A DNA stretch of 64,000 bases from Leclercia sp. AS011 (GCF_037152535.1 NZ_JBBCMA010000001.1:1116001-1180000), one strand, 5' to 3'; shown: positions 6,366-16,158, numbered from the stretch's first letter. A program made the numbers and translations. The notes: generated by a model from the sequence alone, not told the origin.

Positions 6366-8528
6366 TCAGGCGAGCAAACCCTGCAACGCCTGACGATCGT
6401 CCATGGTCATATCATGCGGATGCTGATACCCGATGTTATCGATCGCCTGGGTGTACAACGCCACCAGCCAGTCATACACATAGGCCGTGGCCGCATGCAC
6501 CGGCTGTTCGCCCAGACGGGTCAGGCGCGGGGCGCTGCTGGTGACCGTTGGCGTGACAAATACCGGCTGACCCTTGCGGATCCGGCTGGCCGGGCGCTCA
6601 GCGGCGGGCGTCTGTGCGTAACCCACCCAACCCACAAAGTTACCCAGCGCGGCATGTAGCTGCGCGGCGCTGCTCTTATCGGTATCGACAATCTTTTTCA
6701 GCTGAGCAAGCAGGTTCAGACGGTAGCTGGCGATCACCAGCACATCGCTAATCTGCTGCAGCACCGCATTGTCCAGACCCAGACGGCTGGCGACAGCTTC
6801 ATCGCGGCTCCACTGGCGCAGGTGATTCACCCACACCTGATGGGCGAGACGGGCTTTGTCCGTCGGCTGCCAGATCTCGTCCGTATCCTGGGCGCTGTCG
6901 GCAAACAGATCGATGGCGTCGGTAAACAGGCCGTTGACCTGCTCTTCGCGCGGCTGTTGCACGGCGAGCAGCGTTTCAAAGGCGCGCAGCGGCGGGAGTA
7001 ACCCTTCCAGCAGCTCCCCGTGACGGGCGGCGCTCCCCTGCAGGGCGCGCACCATCGCTTCCGCGGCACTGCGCTGGGCGGCAGGATCCTGCGTTAATGG
7101 CGTCAGATACCCCTGCATCAGCTGATGCAGGTCGCGCTGATGACGCTGGCGTAAGGCCAGCAGACGCGTCTGGCGCTGGGATGGCAGGGTCGCCTGCGAC
7201 AGCCACTCGATCACCCGCTGCATACTGCTGCTGTCCAGCGCCTGCAGGGTGCCCCAGTGCTGACCGGGTTTGCCGAGCAGCTGCTGCACCGCTTCGTCGA
7301 GATTGATCCGGCGGGTAAAGCGCGCATCCTGTGGGGTAATGGCCCACACCAGCCCCGGCAGAGCAGCGTCGTTGCCCGGCTGGGTTTCTTTCACCCAGTT
7401 AAGCAGCGTTTTTGCGGTCTTTGCCGTCTGACCATGGTGGGCAGTGGCGTTGCAGATCACCAGCACGTCAGGCTGGAGATGCTGGCGATAGTGTTCCAGC
7501 AGCCACTGCTGTTTGGCCTGGGCCAGAGGCAGATCCGGCTGGGCCGACGGGGCCGGAATATCAATGATATCCACCCCGGCCAGGGCGCTGTTTTCGACCG
7601 GCAGGATCAGCTCCCGGGTCAGCAGGGCCAGCACGTCCAGCGGAATGCTGATGGCGTTCATAAGCTCGCCGTTGTGCAGCGGATGCAGCACCGCCTGCTG
7701 CACGTCCGGCAGGGCGATATCCCCCCGGGTGAGGAACCCTTCGGTCGGCAGGCCAAAATTATCCACCAGCAGGCTCAGCGGCGCGGCCAGTTCTGGCGCG
7801 TGACTGGTCTGGTGCAGAATATGCGCCAGCTTCAGCCACTGCTGGGTCAGCTCCTGCTGTTCGCCCCACAGCAGCGACCAGACGCTGGCGCGGGTGCTCA
7901 GATCCAGCGACGGCAGCAGCAGGGCAAACTGATGCCACAGGGCGTCGTCCATCTGCTGCTGTGCAGCAGGTACCGTATCGCGCCAGTAGTCGGCGATGGT
8001 GCCCACGTCGGCGGGGGTGATCCCCGGGACGCTCTGGGGCTGACGCAGGGCGCGCCACTTCTCCAGGCGGGCTTCAATCACGGTTTTGTCCACCGCCGGC
8101 AGCGTGGCGCGAACCAGGAAGACCTGCACCAGCTCGGCCTCGGTGAGCAGGCTCAGACGCAGCGGAAAGGCGTCGTCAGCGACCTCTGCCGCGTTCGGGG
8201 TAAAGCGCAGCGCCATGTTGGTCAGGGCGTGGCCCGGGTTGATATGCGAAAAATAGTCAAAGGTCCGCTGGCCGACAATCACGTTCATCCGCTGGTTGTC
8301 GCTGCCGCACAGGGTGGCGAGCAGGTGGGCCTTCGCCGCCTGGGCGTGACCATACAACCCGATGGTGCTCCCCGCGCTCAGCGCTCGCGCAATGGCGTGC
8401 TCCCGCGCGTCGGCCACTGCCAGTCTCGCCAGCAGGGCGTCGGCGTCGTTGTCGAGGATCGGGGCGTGCTGGCGCGTTGTGTTGATCCACCCGATTAACG
8501 CCTGAGTTGTGGTCGTCGTGGCTGTCAT
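6366..8528 (-). CDS. srfC: SrfC family protein, degenerate P-loop GTPase-like
   Basis: A 720-residue protein of the SrfC ('virulence factor') family. Near residues 56-72 it has a P-loop-like 'GLYGHAQAAKAHLL' (Gly60, Lys66), in which the usual GKS/T is replaced by AKAH. A later 'DIIDIPAPSA' resembles the G3 region of dynamin-like GTPases, and 'VLVICNATAHHGQ' sits where a G4 strand would be. There is no signal peptide and no clear membrane span. Its ATG overlaps the srfB stop by four bases, so it is the last gene of a coupled srfA-srfB-srfC operon. Salmonella srfABC was named for SsrB regulation, and flagellar control has been reported. Secretion as an effector is not evident from the sequence. 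Confidence 0.85.
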   Translation of the reverse strand: MTATTTTTQALIGWINTTRQHAPILDNDADALLARLAVADAREHAIARALSAGSTIGLYGHAQAAKAHLLATLCGSDNQRMNVIVGQRTFDYFSHINPGHALTNMALRFTPNAAEVADDAFPLRLSLLTEAELVQVFLVRATLPAVDKTVIEARLEKWRALRQPQSVPGITPADVGTIADYWRDTVPAAQQQMDDALWHQFALLLPSLDLSTRASVWSLLWGEQQELTQQWLKLAHILHQTSHAPELAAPLSLLVDNFGLPTEGFLTRGDIALPDVQQAVLHPLHNGELMNAISIPLDVLALLTRELILPVENSALAGVDIIDIPAPSAQPDLPLAQAKQQWLLEHYRQHLQPDVLVICNATAHHGQTAKTAKTLLNWVKETQPGNDAALPGLVWAITPQDARFTRRINLDEAVQQLLGKPGQHWGTLQALDSSSMQRVIEWLSQATLPSQRQTRLLALRQRHQRDLHQLMQGYLTPLTQDPAAQRSAAEAMVRALQGSAARHGELLEGLLPPLRAFETLLAVQQPREEQVNGLFTDAIDLFADSAQDTDEIWQPTDKARLAHQVWVNHLRQWSRDEAVASRLGLDNAVLQQISDVLVIASYRLNLLAQLKKIVDTDKSSAAQLHAALGNFVGWVGYAQTPAAERPASRIRKGQPVFVTPTVTSSAPRLTRLGEQPVHAATAYVYDWLVALYTQAIDNIGYQHPHDMTMDDRQALQGLLA

Positions 8529-11506
8529 TTCAGGTATACGCTCCCGCTGTCGATCCAGTAGTGGCTGCCGCTGTGTCGGCGGTCGGCCAGGGTATTCAGT
8601 TTAAAGGTCAAGGCATCGGGCGGCACCGGCGTGCCGTCCTGCAGCCAGGCATCGCTCAGCTCAAAGGCCTCCGGGCCATCCTGTTTATTGCCGCCGCACA
8701 GCTTCAGGCGCACGTTCAGCACCCCGTCTCCGGCGATGGATTTCGCCAGCTCCGCCGAGTTAATGCTCAGCGTATAGAGCGGGGTGGCAGGCCAGCGGGC
8801 GTTCGCCAGCTGCCGGAAGCCGAGAGTCACGTTGCCGCGCAGCGGGAAGTGCAGACGAGTGTCGAGCTTCGCGCCCGGCTTGTCGAGGTCGATATCCTGA
8901 TACCACACGTTCTCGTCGCGCAGGGTGTTAACGGTGTTATCCAGCACGCCCAGGTAGCGCACGGTGGAGTAGGCTCCGATATCCGCCGCCTTAAAGTTAA
9001 AGCGCGGCAGGCGCAGATCCAGCGCCAGGCTACAGAGCATCGCCCCGACCGCCGCGGTGGATTTCGGGTTGCCGATGCGCCCCTGCTGGCTAAACGGATA
9101 CCACTCATGCACCCGGTACTTATCCAGCCACACCATCCGGCTGACCGGCACCGGCTGCAGGTGGCGGATCAGCGCCTGGACGCCCGGCAGACAGCCCGGA
9201 CGGCCAGTGATCAGCAGAATATCGCAGGCATAGTGGGAAATGGCTTCCGCCACCGCGTGCAGCGGCGCGGCGAGGGTGAAGTGCCCGGCCAGCATCGCAT
9301 CCTGCATCTCGCGGAAGTTAACGTGCAGCGGCACGGCAAACAGGTCGAACGGCTCCGACCCCGCAGGCAGGGCGTGTTCGATGGCCTGCTGGAGATAGTT
9401 CATCACGTTGCGGGTCGGCCTGCGGGTCAGCAGATCGCCAAAGGTGGCGTGCAGCCCGTCGAGCGGATCGTCGATATCGCTGGTTTCCCAGGCGGCGAGG
9501 ATCGCATGACCAATCGGCATAAACAGCTGTAGTGCCGTCTGCTGGCGCAGCACCGCCTGGGTGTCGATGCGCCCGGAGTCGCCAAACAGCGAGGCCATCA
9601 GCAGCGAGGCGTCGGCAATGCCGGATTTCTGTAGCTGCGTTTGCAGGGCAGGCAGGACGTAACGCTGGATCACATCCAGCAGGGTGTCGTCGCCCGCTAC
9701 CTTAAAGCCTTCGCGGAACAGCAGCTGCGGGGTGATTTTGACGTTGCTGCCGGAGCCATCGTCGAGCTGGTAATGGGTGATCGCCATATCGGTTGTGCCG
9801 CCGCCAATATCCAGCGAGGCCACGCGCAGGGCGCGGCCTGGGGCACAGCCTGGCTCCGGGTCACGATCCGGGCGGGCCACGGCGGCGAAGAAGGCTTCGG
9901 TCTGGCCGTTGTAATGGGAGATGGCTTCGTTATAGAGCCACACCAGCTGGCCGCAGCTGGCTTCGTCCCACTCCATCTGGATCTCCGGCACCGGCACCAC
10001 GCTCTTCTCCTGCTGCTTGCGGCTGGAGAAGTCGTCATCCTGCGGGTGCCAGCCCATCGCTTTCCAGACGATGGCGATGGCTTCGAACATGCGGCGGCGG
10101 AAGATCTCCCGCTCCTGCTTGGGCATCGCCGAGGGCAGGGTGAGGATCAGGGTGCGCAGCTGGCGCGGTGAGGCCGGGAAGCCGAGACGCAGACGGGTGG
10201 CTACGCTGTTGATTTGCCCCAGCGCTTGCGCCAGCAGCTCGCAGAGCATATGGGTCATCAGGGTGCTGCGGCTGTACTGCGGCGAAAAGACCGGCAGACG
10301 CTCATCCTGTGGCAGGGTGAACAGCGGCTGGCCGTCATCGTTCATCAGGTTCATCAGCGGGAAAGCGGTCGCCAGCGGCTCGCGCTGGGTTTTGCTGTTC
10401 ATCTGGCTGAAGCGCCAGTCCTGCACCACCGGGGTTTCATCCCACAGGTAGCGGCGCGGGCTGGAGATACCGCTGTTGCCTTCGGTGCCCAGACGCTGGG
10501 TGGCCAGCTTCCGCGCTTCGTCGCCGACGCGCACGATGGACGGCCAGACAAAGGCGTCTTCACGACCGCTCTCCACCGAGAAGTGCTGCTTGCCGAAACG
10601 GGCTTCGGAAAACTCCAGACGGCTGGTAAACAGCGGCTCGTTGAGGAACTGCGGTTCGCTCAGGGAGCGCACCTGCAATTCAGCGGTCTGGCGCAGGCCG
10701 TCGTTGGCATCGCCGTGGTCTTCGATGATCACCCCGCAGGTGTGGGTGTTGCCCACGTCGAGGATCAGATCCACCGGGATCGCCGGGGTGCTGAGGGTGT
10801 GGGTGACGAATTTCACTTCCGGCACCGTCAGCTGTTCGCCCAGCATCGCCATAATGTTCAGCCAGTGCGCCTGGTACTCAAAGTTACGCATCGCCAGCTG
10901 GAGATCGCGCTCGGCGCGGTTCTCCACGCCCGCGGCGTACTGGGTGAAGGCCTCACGCAGCCAGCCGTCGATCCAGGTCTGGTCGAGGAAGTTCGCCACC
11001 TCGTCATCGCGCCAGGCCAGCGCGAAGCGGGTGCCGTTGAGAATGTCGTTCTCCACCGGCGACAGGGGGCTGGTGGCGTGGGCGGCAATCTGGCTGTCCA
11101 GCGCCAGGGTCACCCGGTGGCTGTTCCCGGCGTTGTCCGGGGTCTCCAGCTTGCGCACCTGCACCCGGGCCCAGTTATCCGGGCCTTCAACAAAGGTACG
11201 CGGCGGGTTAAAGCGTAAAAACGGCACCGGCAGCCAGACGCCGTCCAGCACCGCCAGCGACTGCTGGAGCAAAATGGTGCTTTCGGGTTTGACCACTTCC
11301 GGCTGACCACCGCCCGCAGCTGGCAGGGTATAGCGGCCATTCACCAGATCAAAATCCAGGCGCAGCAGCGGGCCATTGGCGGTTTTACGCACGAAGCGTC
11401 CGCTCTGGGCGGAGTCCTGCGGCGTCAGGCCAAAATCGAGAAACTGAACGCCACTGTTGGCAATCAGGGTGACGCTCTGTTTGTAGTCGCAAAGGTTTAC
11501 CAGCAT
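8525..11506 (-). CDS. srfB: SrfB family protein with Hsp70/actin-like ATPase motifs
   Basis: A SrfB-family protein of 993 residues from the ATG at 11506 (MLVNLCDYKQ). An in-frame GTG at 11518 would add four residues and overlap srfA. The ASKHA ATPase signature is readable in order: phosphate-1 'DVGNTHTCG' (about 250), phosphate-2 'SLDIGGGTTDMA' (about 566) and an adenosine motif 'ITGRPGCLPGVQAL' in the C-terminal third. This predicts an ATP-binding chaperone- or actin-like fold in the cytoplasm, not a typical secreted effector. It is the middle gene of srfABC, four bases after srfA and overlapping srfC. The physiological role is unknown. Confidence 0.85.
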   Translation of the reverse strand: MLVNLCDYKQSVTLIANSGVQFLDFGLTPQDSAQSGRFVRKTANGPLLRLDFDLVNGRYTLPAAGGGQPEVVKPESTILLQQSLAVLDGVWLPVPFLRFNPPRTFVEGPDNWARVQVRKLETPDNAGNSHRVTLALDSQIAAHATSPLSPVENDILNGTRFALAWRDDEVANFLDQTWIDGWLREAFTQYAAGVENRAERDLQLAMRNFEYQAHWLNIMAMLGEQLTVPEVKFVTHTLSTPAIPVDLILDVGNTHTCGVIIEDHGDANDGLRQTAELQVRSLSEPQFLNEPLFTSRLEFSEARFGKQHFSVESGREDAFVWPSIVRVGDEARKLATQRLGTEGNSGISSPRRYLWDETPVVQDWRFSQMNSKTQREPLATAFPLMNLMNDDGQPLFTLPQDERLPVFSPQYSRSTLMTHMLCELLAQALGQINSVATRLRLGFPASPRQLRTLILTLPSAMPKQEREIFRRRMFEAIAIVWKAMGWHPQDDDFSSRKQQEKSVVPVPEIQMEWDEASCGQLVWLYNEAISHYNGQTEAFFAAVARPDRDPEPGCAPGRALRVASLDIGGGTTDMAITHYQLDDGSGSNVKITPQLLFREGFKVAGDDTLLDVIQRYVLPALQTQLQKSGIADASLLMASLFGDSGRIDTQAVLRQQTALQLFMPIGHAILAAWETSDIDDPLDGLHATFGDLLTRRPTRNVMNYLQQAIEHALPAGSEPFDLFAVPLHVNFREMQDAMLAGHFTLAAPLHAVAEAISHYACDILLITGRPGCLPGVQALIRHLQPVPVSRMVWLDKYRVHEWYPFSQQGRIGNPKSTAAVGAMLCSLALDLRLPRFNFKAADIGAYSTVRYLGVLDNTVNTLRDENVWYQDIDLDKPGAKLDTRLHFPLRGNVTLGFRQLANARWPATPLYTLSINSAELAKSIAGDGVLNVRLKLCGGNKQDGPEAFELSDAWLQDGTPVPPDALTFKLNTLADRRHSGSHYWIDSGSVYLK

Positions 11507-11510
11507 AGGA

Positions 11511-12851
11511 TCACGCACCTGCCTTCCTGAATGTCATTGGAACCACGGTTTTCGCGTCGTAGCGCGCGCTGCATTCTGCCACGTCGTTGGTGCCCGCTTT
11601 GCAGGTAATTTCCGGCATCGGGTAGCGGGAGCCGTCGGCGCAGCGGGCGTTGCCGCGGGTTTTAATCAGCAGCTCGCCGTTGCTGTGCAGCCCGGAGAAG
11701 ACCTCCGCGCGGCAGACCACGTTGTCGCCGTGAACGACACGGGCCGTACCTTTATTGTTCTGGATCTGATAACGCAGTGACGGTGGCTTGCCGGTGATTG
11801 GATCGGTCACCTCCAGCATCACCCGCCAGCTGCCGTTAAGAAAACGGGTGGAACCGGACTTCACCTGACCGGCCTCCATCACCATTGCCTCTTTCGGGAT
11901 CGCGGTTATCACCACCGGTTCAGCGGCGACCGGGGCCGGTGCTTTCACGGCGGCCACTTCCGCCTGGTGCAGCGGTAAATTCAGCGGCAGAGGTTCCACG
12001 GCGGCAACCGGTTTTGGCGCAATCGCCACCGGCGCGGCGGCGGCGACTTTTGCCGGTTCAACGGTGGCAGGCTGCTTCGGCCACAACAGCGGGGCGGCCA
12101 CGGCGGCAACCACCACGGCAGCGACCGGCATCGCCCACAGCGGCACGCGACGTTTTTTCACGGCGACCATTACCGGGGCGGGCTCTGGCTCGGGCTCGCT
12201 GGCGGTCATTACCGGGGCGGGGTGCGCCTCGTACAGATCGTCGGCGGTGATATGCACCGTCGCCGGGGCGGCAACCAGCGGTTCATCGGCTTTTTCAAAC
12301 ACGATGGCCGGTTCTGGCTCGGGCTCGGATTCAGGCTCAACAACCGGGGCGGGCATCGGGACCGGCAGCAGGGAGGCGCGCAGGCAGTCGAGAATATCCT
12401 CACGGGCATTTTCATTGAGGTTCACAAAACCCCAGAAGGTGATCACCGGCTTGCCGTCAACCAGGAACAGGAAGTTTTCGCCGGGGAACTGAAACGCTTT
12501 AGACAGCAGGGAACCAAACAGCTGCTGGGCGGTTTTTGGCGACTGGAGCGATTTCTTGCTCAGGGATCCCACGCTGGACAGGGTGCTTTCCAGCAGGCGC
12601 AGCGCCCGGAAGCGCGCATCGTCGTCGGCGGCTTTCCAGCTGGTCACCACGCCTTCAACAGGCGAGTACCAGTCTACCCGGTCGCCTTCATCGTTGACCT
12701 GCGGGATCGCCAGACAATCGACGATAGACTGCTGTTTACGCAGGCGCAGGGCCTCGCGGATTTGCAATGCTGATTCAAATACGGCCTGTCCGCCGCCGCC
12801 AACGGCCTGAAAATCATCCAGATTGCCGCTGCGTAAAAGGGTTTTTGCCAC
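11511..12851 (-). CDS. srfA: SrfA family single-span membrane protein
   Basis: A 446-residue protein and first gene of srfABC. Residues 1-170 form a soluble domain ('SKAFQFPGENFLFLVDGKPV'). An acidic Pro/Glu-rich linker with 'EPESEPEPEP' repeats follows, then a basic 'KKRRVP' and a single membrane helix at about 232-252. After an Ala/Pro-rich periplasmic linker comes a C-terminal domain (about 345-446) with several cysteines likely to form disulfides. The layout suggests a bitopic inner-membrane protein with its N-terminus inside. It may anchor the SrfB/SrfC pair at the membrane. This arrangement is inferred from topology; no enzymatic motif is seen. Confidence 0.82.
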   Translation of the reverse strand: MAKTLLRSGNLDDFQAVGGGGQAVFESALQIREALRLRKQQSIVDCLAIPQVNDEGDRVDWYSPVEGVVTSWKAADDDARFRALRLLESTLSSVGSLSKKSLQSPKTAQQLFGSLLSKAFQFPGENFLFLVDGKPVITFWGFVNLNENAREDILDCLRASLLPVPMPAPVVEPESEPEPEPAIVFEKADEPLVAAPATVHITADDLYEAHPAPVMTASEPEPEPAPVMVAVKKRRVPLWAMPVAAVVVAAVAAPLLWPKQPATVEPAKVAAAAPVAIAPKPVAAVEPLPLNLPLHQAEVAAVKAPAPVAAEPVVITAIPKEAMVMEAGQVKSGSTRFLNGSWRVMLEVTDPITGKPPSLRYQIQNNKGTARVVHGDNVVCRAEVFSGLHSNGELLIKTRGNARCADGSRYPMPEITCKAGTNDVAECSARYDAKTVVPMTFRKAGA

Positions 12852-13132
12852 GATTTGGTCCCATAGACTTTTTCACGCGTCTACTTTACGAAATCTGTCG
12901 GCAAGCAAACGGCAGAAGAGACGGCAAAAGGGGCGATTTCTTACAGCATTGAGGACGCGGAAAGTGCTTGACGCAGAATGTCCCTTAAGGCAAATCACTG
13001 TCCCGGAACGGGTGGAAAAATCAGCGGAAATAACTGCTTTAGAATAACCTGATAGTGTTTCGTTATTTGCCAGGGGAAGAGGGGTGTGCTGTTATTACTG
13101 TTCTTTATAATAAATCCAAACAGGTAATAACC

Positions 13133-14731
13133 ATGTCTACAGGGAAAACTCTTCTCGCGCTGGCATTAAGCGCGCTGTTGCCGGCAGGGGCCGCATGGGC
13201 GGCTAATAACGATACCATTATTTACTGCTCAGAGGCCTCGCCTGAGTCGTTTAACCCGCAGATCGCCAGCTCCGGCCCGACCTTTGTCGCCAGTTCTCAG
13301 GTGCTGTATAACCGCCTGATCAACTTCGACCCGGTGAAGAACACCCCGGTACCGTCGCTGGCGGAATCCTGGACCATCTCTCCGGATGGCAAAACTTATA
13401 CCTTTACCCTGCGCAAAGGGGTGAAGTTCAACAGCAATAAATTCTTTAAACCGACCCGCGACTTTAATGCCGATGACGTTATTTTCTCGGTGATGCGTCA
13501 GAAAGACCCTAAGCATCCGTATCACAACGTCTCCCAGGGTAACTATGAATACTTTAATGACGTCGGCCTGGATAAACTGATCCAGGAGGTGAAGAAGGTG
13601 GATGATACCCACGTCCAGTTTGTGCTGAGCGAACCGAACGCCGCGTTCCTCGCCGACTGGGGGATGGACTTCGCCTCGATCCTCTCTGCGGAATATGCCG
13701 ACGCGATGCTGAAGAAAGGCACCCCGGAGAACGTCGATACCTGGCCGATCGGTACGGGTCCTTACGTGCTCCAGCAGTATAAAACCGACTCGCAGATCCG
13801 CTATCTGGCGAACCCGAACTACTGGGATGGCGCGGTGCCAACCAAACACCTGATCTTCTCCATCACCCCGAACGTCGAAACCCGCCTGGCGAAGCTGCAA
13901 ACCAACGAGTGCCAGATCATTCCTGCGCCATCGCCGGTACAGTTTGACGTGATCAAGAAGAACAAAGATTTGACCCTGCACTCGGTGGATGCGCTTAACG
14001 TCGGCTATCTGGCGTTTAATACCGAGAAAAAGCCGTTTGATAACGTGCTGGTGCGTCAGGCGCTGAACTATGCCACCGATAAAAATGCCATCATCAATGC
14101 GGTGTTTATGGGCTCCGGCACGGTAGCAAAATCGCCGATCCCACCGAACATGATGGGCTTTAATAAAGACCTGAAGGACTACGGCTACGATCCGGAAAAA
14201 GCGAAAGCACTGCTGAAGCAGGCCGGGCTGGAGCAGGGGGCGGAAGTGACGCTGTGGTCGATGCCGGTGCAGCGCCCGTATAACCCGAACTCGCGCCGCA
14301 TTGCCGAGATGATCCAGAACGACTGGGCCAAGGTGGGGATCAAGGCGAAGATTGTGTCCTACGAGTGGGGCGAGTATCTCTCCGGTATGCGCAAAGGCGA
14401 ACACGACAGCGCGCTGTTTGGCTGGATGTCCGATAACGGCGACCCGGATAACTTCGCCGACGTGCTGCTGGGCTGCGACAGTATCAAGACTGGCTCCAAT
14501 GCTGCACGCTGGTGCGACAAGGGCTATGATGACCTGGTCCAGAAAGCGAAGCTGACCAGCGATCAGGCTGCCCGCGCGAAGCTTTACAGCCAGGCGCAGG
14601 AGATCTTCTATCAGCAGGCCCCGTGGATTGCGCTGGCGAACGGCAAAACCTTCTACGCCACCCGCAGCAACGTCAGCGGGTACAGCGTGAGCCTGATGGG
14701 AAGCGACTTCTCGAAGGCGAAGCTCAATTGA
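13133..14731 (+). CDS. DppA-like periplasmic peptide-binding protein
   Basis: A 532-residue solute-binding protein of ABC family 5 with a signal peptide (MSTGKTLLALALSALLPAGAAWA, cut after AWA). It follows DppA through 'IYCSEASPESFNPQ', 'GTGPYVLQQY', 'NPNSRRIAEMIQ' and 'YEWGEYL'. I chose the ATG at 13133 because it gives the signal peptide directly; upstream codons in the same frame add an unlikely leader. No permease or ATPase gene is nearby, so it probably feeds a shared dipeptide/heme permease such as DppBCDF; that is inferred. It is divergent from srfA across a 281-base gap and followed by a BIME. Confidence 0.9.
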   Translation: MSTGKTLLALALSALLPAGAAWAANNDTIIYCSEASPESFNPQIASSGPTFVASSQVLYNRLINFDPVKNTPVPSLAESWTISPDGKTYTFTLRKGVKFNSNKFFKPTRDFNADDVIFSVMRQKDPKHPYHNVSQGNYEYFNDVGLDKLIQEVKKVDDTHVQFVLSEPNAAFLADWGMDFASILSAEYADAMLKKGTPENVDTWPIGTGPYVLQQYKTDSQIRYLANPNYWDGAVPTKHLIFSITPNVETRLAKLQTNECQIIPAPSPVQFDVIKKNKDLTLHSVDALNVGYLAFNTEKKPFDNVLVRQALNYATDKNAIINAVFMGSGTVAKSPIPPNMMGFNKDLKDYGYDPEKAKALLKQAGLEQGAEVTLWSMPVQRPYNPNSRRIAEMIQNDWAKVGIKAKIVSYEWGEYLSGMRKGEHDSALFGWMSDNGDPDNFADVLLGCDSIKTGSNAARWCDKGYDDLVQKAKLTSDQAARAKLYSQAQEIFYQQAPWIALANGKTFYATRSNVSGYSVSLMGSDFSKAKLN

Positions 14732-14737
14732 TCGAGT

Positions 14738-14809
14738 GCCGGGTGGCGGCTTTGCCTTACCCGGCCTGAACATGCACCCTGGGCCCGGCAAGCGTAGCAC
14801 CGCCGGGCA
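14738..14809. repeat. BIME (two REP arms)
   Basis: GTGCCGGGTGGCGGC...TTACCCGGCCTG followed by GGGCCCGGCAAGCGTAGCACCGCCGGGC, a head-to-head REP pair between the binding-protein gene and ydcY. Confidence 0.8.
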
Positions 14810-14827
14810 AACTGAAAAGGAGTGACA

Positions 14828-15061
14828 ATGTCACATCTGGATGAAGTTATCGCCCGCGTTGATGCCGCGGTGGCGGAAAGCGTGATTAGCCATATGAACG
14901 AACTGCTGATCGAATTAAGCGAAGACGCCGAATTAAGTCGGGAAGATCGCTATACCCAGCAGCAGCGCCTGCGTACGACCATTGCCCATCATGGCAAACA
15001 CTATAAAGAGGAGCAGGAAGCCCGCGAGGAGAGCCTGACTAAAGGCGGGGTGATCCTCTGA
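14828..15061 (+). CDS. ydcY: YdcY family protein (DUF2526)
   Basis: A 77-residue, mostly helical, acidic protein that equals E. coli YdcY in length and pattern (MSHLDEVIARVDAA, 'ELSREDRYTQQQRLRT', 'LTKGGVIL'). The ATG at 14828 follows AAAAGGAG; an upstream in-frame GTG is within the ribosome site. Function unknown. It is the last backbone gene before the prophage scar, and ydcZ resumes the E. coli order on the other side. Confidence 0.93.
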   Translation: MSHLDEVIARVDAAVAESVISHMNELLIELSEDAELSREDRYTQQQRLRTTIAHHGKHYKEEQEAREESLTKGGVIL

Positions 15062-15248
15062 CTTCAGAATGAGCGCCTTGCCACCAGTACCATATGTTTG
15101 TTCTTTAACTTCAATAGCATGGCTCCATGTTTCGGGGAGCCTCACTTTCCTGTCTGCCTAAAAAATAATCCTGCTTTTTCATTGCGATTAAAAGCGTTTT
15201 GGGGAAAAACAATCATGCTTTTTTTGCTCGATTGCTTACCTCAACTCA

Positions 15249-15824
15249 ATGTCATTTGCCTACAGGCAATTACACGCCCTTATTGAAAACTCCATCCAGT
15301 TAGCGCCGTATAGAGCGGTGAATTGCCCCGACGATGAATGCCAGATGATGAGAGCGTTAGGCAGCCCGGAAAGTTACCAGATAAGGATATCTTACAGAGA
15401 GAAAGTAAGGCTAAAACAGGTCTTCTGGCGAGTGAAGCGCATCGACAAATAGCGATAGTTGCATGACCAGCGTGAGCTCATGCTGGATGCGGAGCAAAAG
15501 GCGTTTCTTGAGGAGATGCGTTCTCTCAAGTTTGTATCCTCCAGAGGTACTCACACCGAAAACAGTTCGCCCAGAATGAGGGTGGAATTATGTCCCGCAT
15601 CGTCGAGCGATTCAACAACCCAGCACTGAAAGACACCGCGTTCGCGAACCTCGCAGCCGTTGCATCCCGCGCTATTACATCAGCGTCAGCCAGACCTTTA
15701 ACCTGGCATTGGTGCGCCGAACAACCTGGCGAACGGAGGGGTAGACCCACGCCTACCGTCTGGAACTGACTTGCCAGGGCACACTGCCGGTGGCCATCAC
15801 CTTCACGATCAGGAAAACAGGCCG
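15249..15824 (+). pseudogene. Decayed prophage gene fragments
   Basis: About 575 bases with broken reading frames on the plus strand. A 67-codon frame starts MSFAYRQLHALIEN. A partial frame then reads 'ELMLDAEQKAFLEEMRSLKF' without a start. A third starts MSRIVERFNNPALKDTAFA at 15591 and appears to shift frame after 'ASRA' into 'RYYISVSQTFNLALVRR' before a stop. These look like remnants of phage structural genes, but I recognise no family. They are interpreted with the integrase tail downstream as one prophage scar. Individual identities are uncertain. Confidence 0.45.
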
Positions 15825-16139
15825 ATGAATATTGCCGATAAAAAAGCCGCAGCTCTCGCTGCAGCTGCTGCACGCTCAAAAGCACTTCCCCGCCTGACCA
15901 GCTCGGCCAGTACCAGTAACCAGAGCGAAGTAACCCAATATCTGCAGAACCTTTACCAGCTCCCGAAGTTAAACACGCCACCCAATATGAAGTCCTGCGC
16001 CCGGCTGCTGCAGATTGAGCTCAGCAAGGTAGCGGAGAGTCAGTCCATCATGCTGATGGTCTGGGAGAAGTTTCAGGCGCAGAAGATGGAAATAGCGCAG
16101 CTAAAGCAAGAGCTAATATTGTTACAAAGCACGCAATGA
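15825..16139 (+). CDS. Prophage-remnant hypothetical protein
   Basis: A 104-residue protein starting MNIADKKAAALAAAAARSK. It has an Ala/Lys-rich head, a Ser/Thr-rich linker and a C-terminal amphipathic helix ('AQKMEIAQLKQELILLQS') that could form a coiled coil. It lies within decayed phage sequence and is followed by a clean terminator. No domain is recognised. It may be an intact small phage gene or a truncated one. Confidence 0.5.
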   Translation: MNIADKKAAALAAAAARSKALPRLTSSASTSNQSEVTQYLQNLYQLPKLNTPPNMKSCARLLQIELSKVAESQSIMLMVWEKFQAQKMEIAQLKQELILLQSTQ

Positions 16140-16158
16140 TCAGAGAGCACTCAGCAAG

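Noticed and set aside
7257..8498. 413-residue plus-strand open frame inside srfC
   Set aside because: Gln/His/Arg-rich shadow of a GC-rich coding region; no ribosome site and no family resemblance.
12852..13132. Sigma-28 promoter for srfA
   Set aside because: CTGTCGGC on the appropriate strand resembles the -10 complement, but no TTTA lies at the required spacing.
13229..14800. 523-residue minus-strand open frame
   Set aside because: Antisense to the DppA-like gene; composition is that of a shadow frame, and no recognisable motif or start signal is present.
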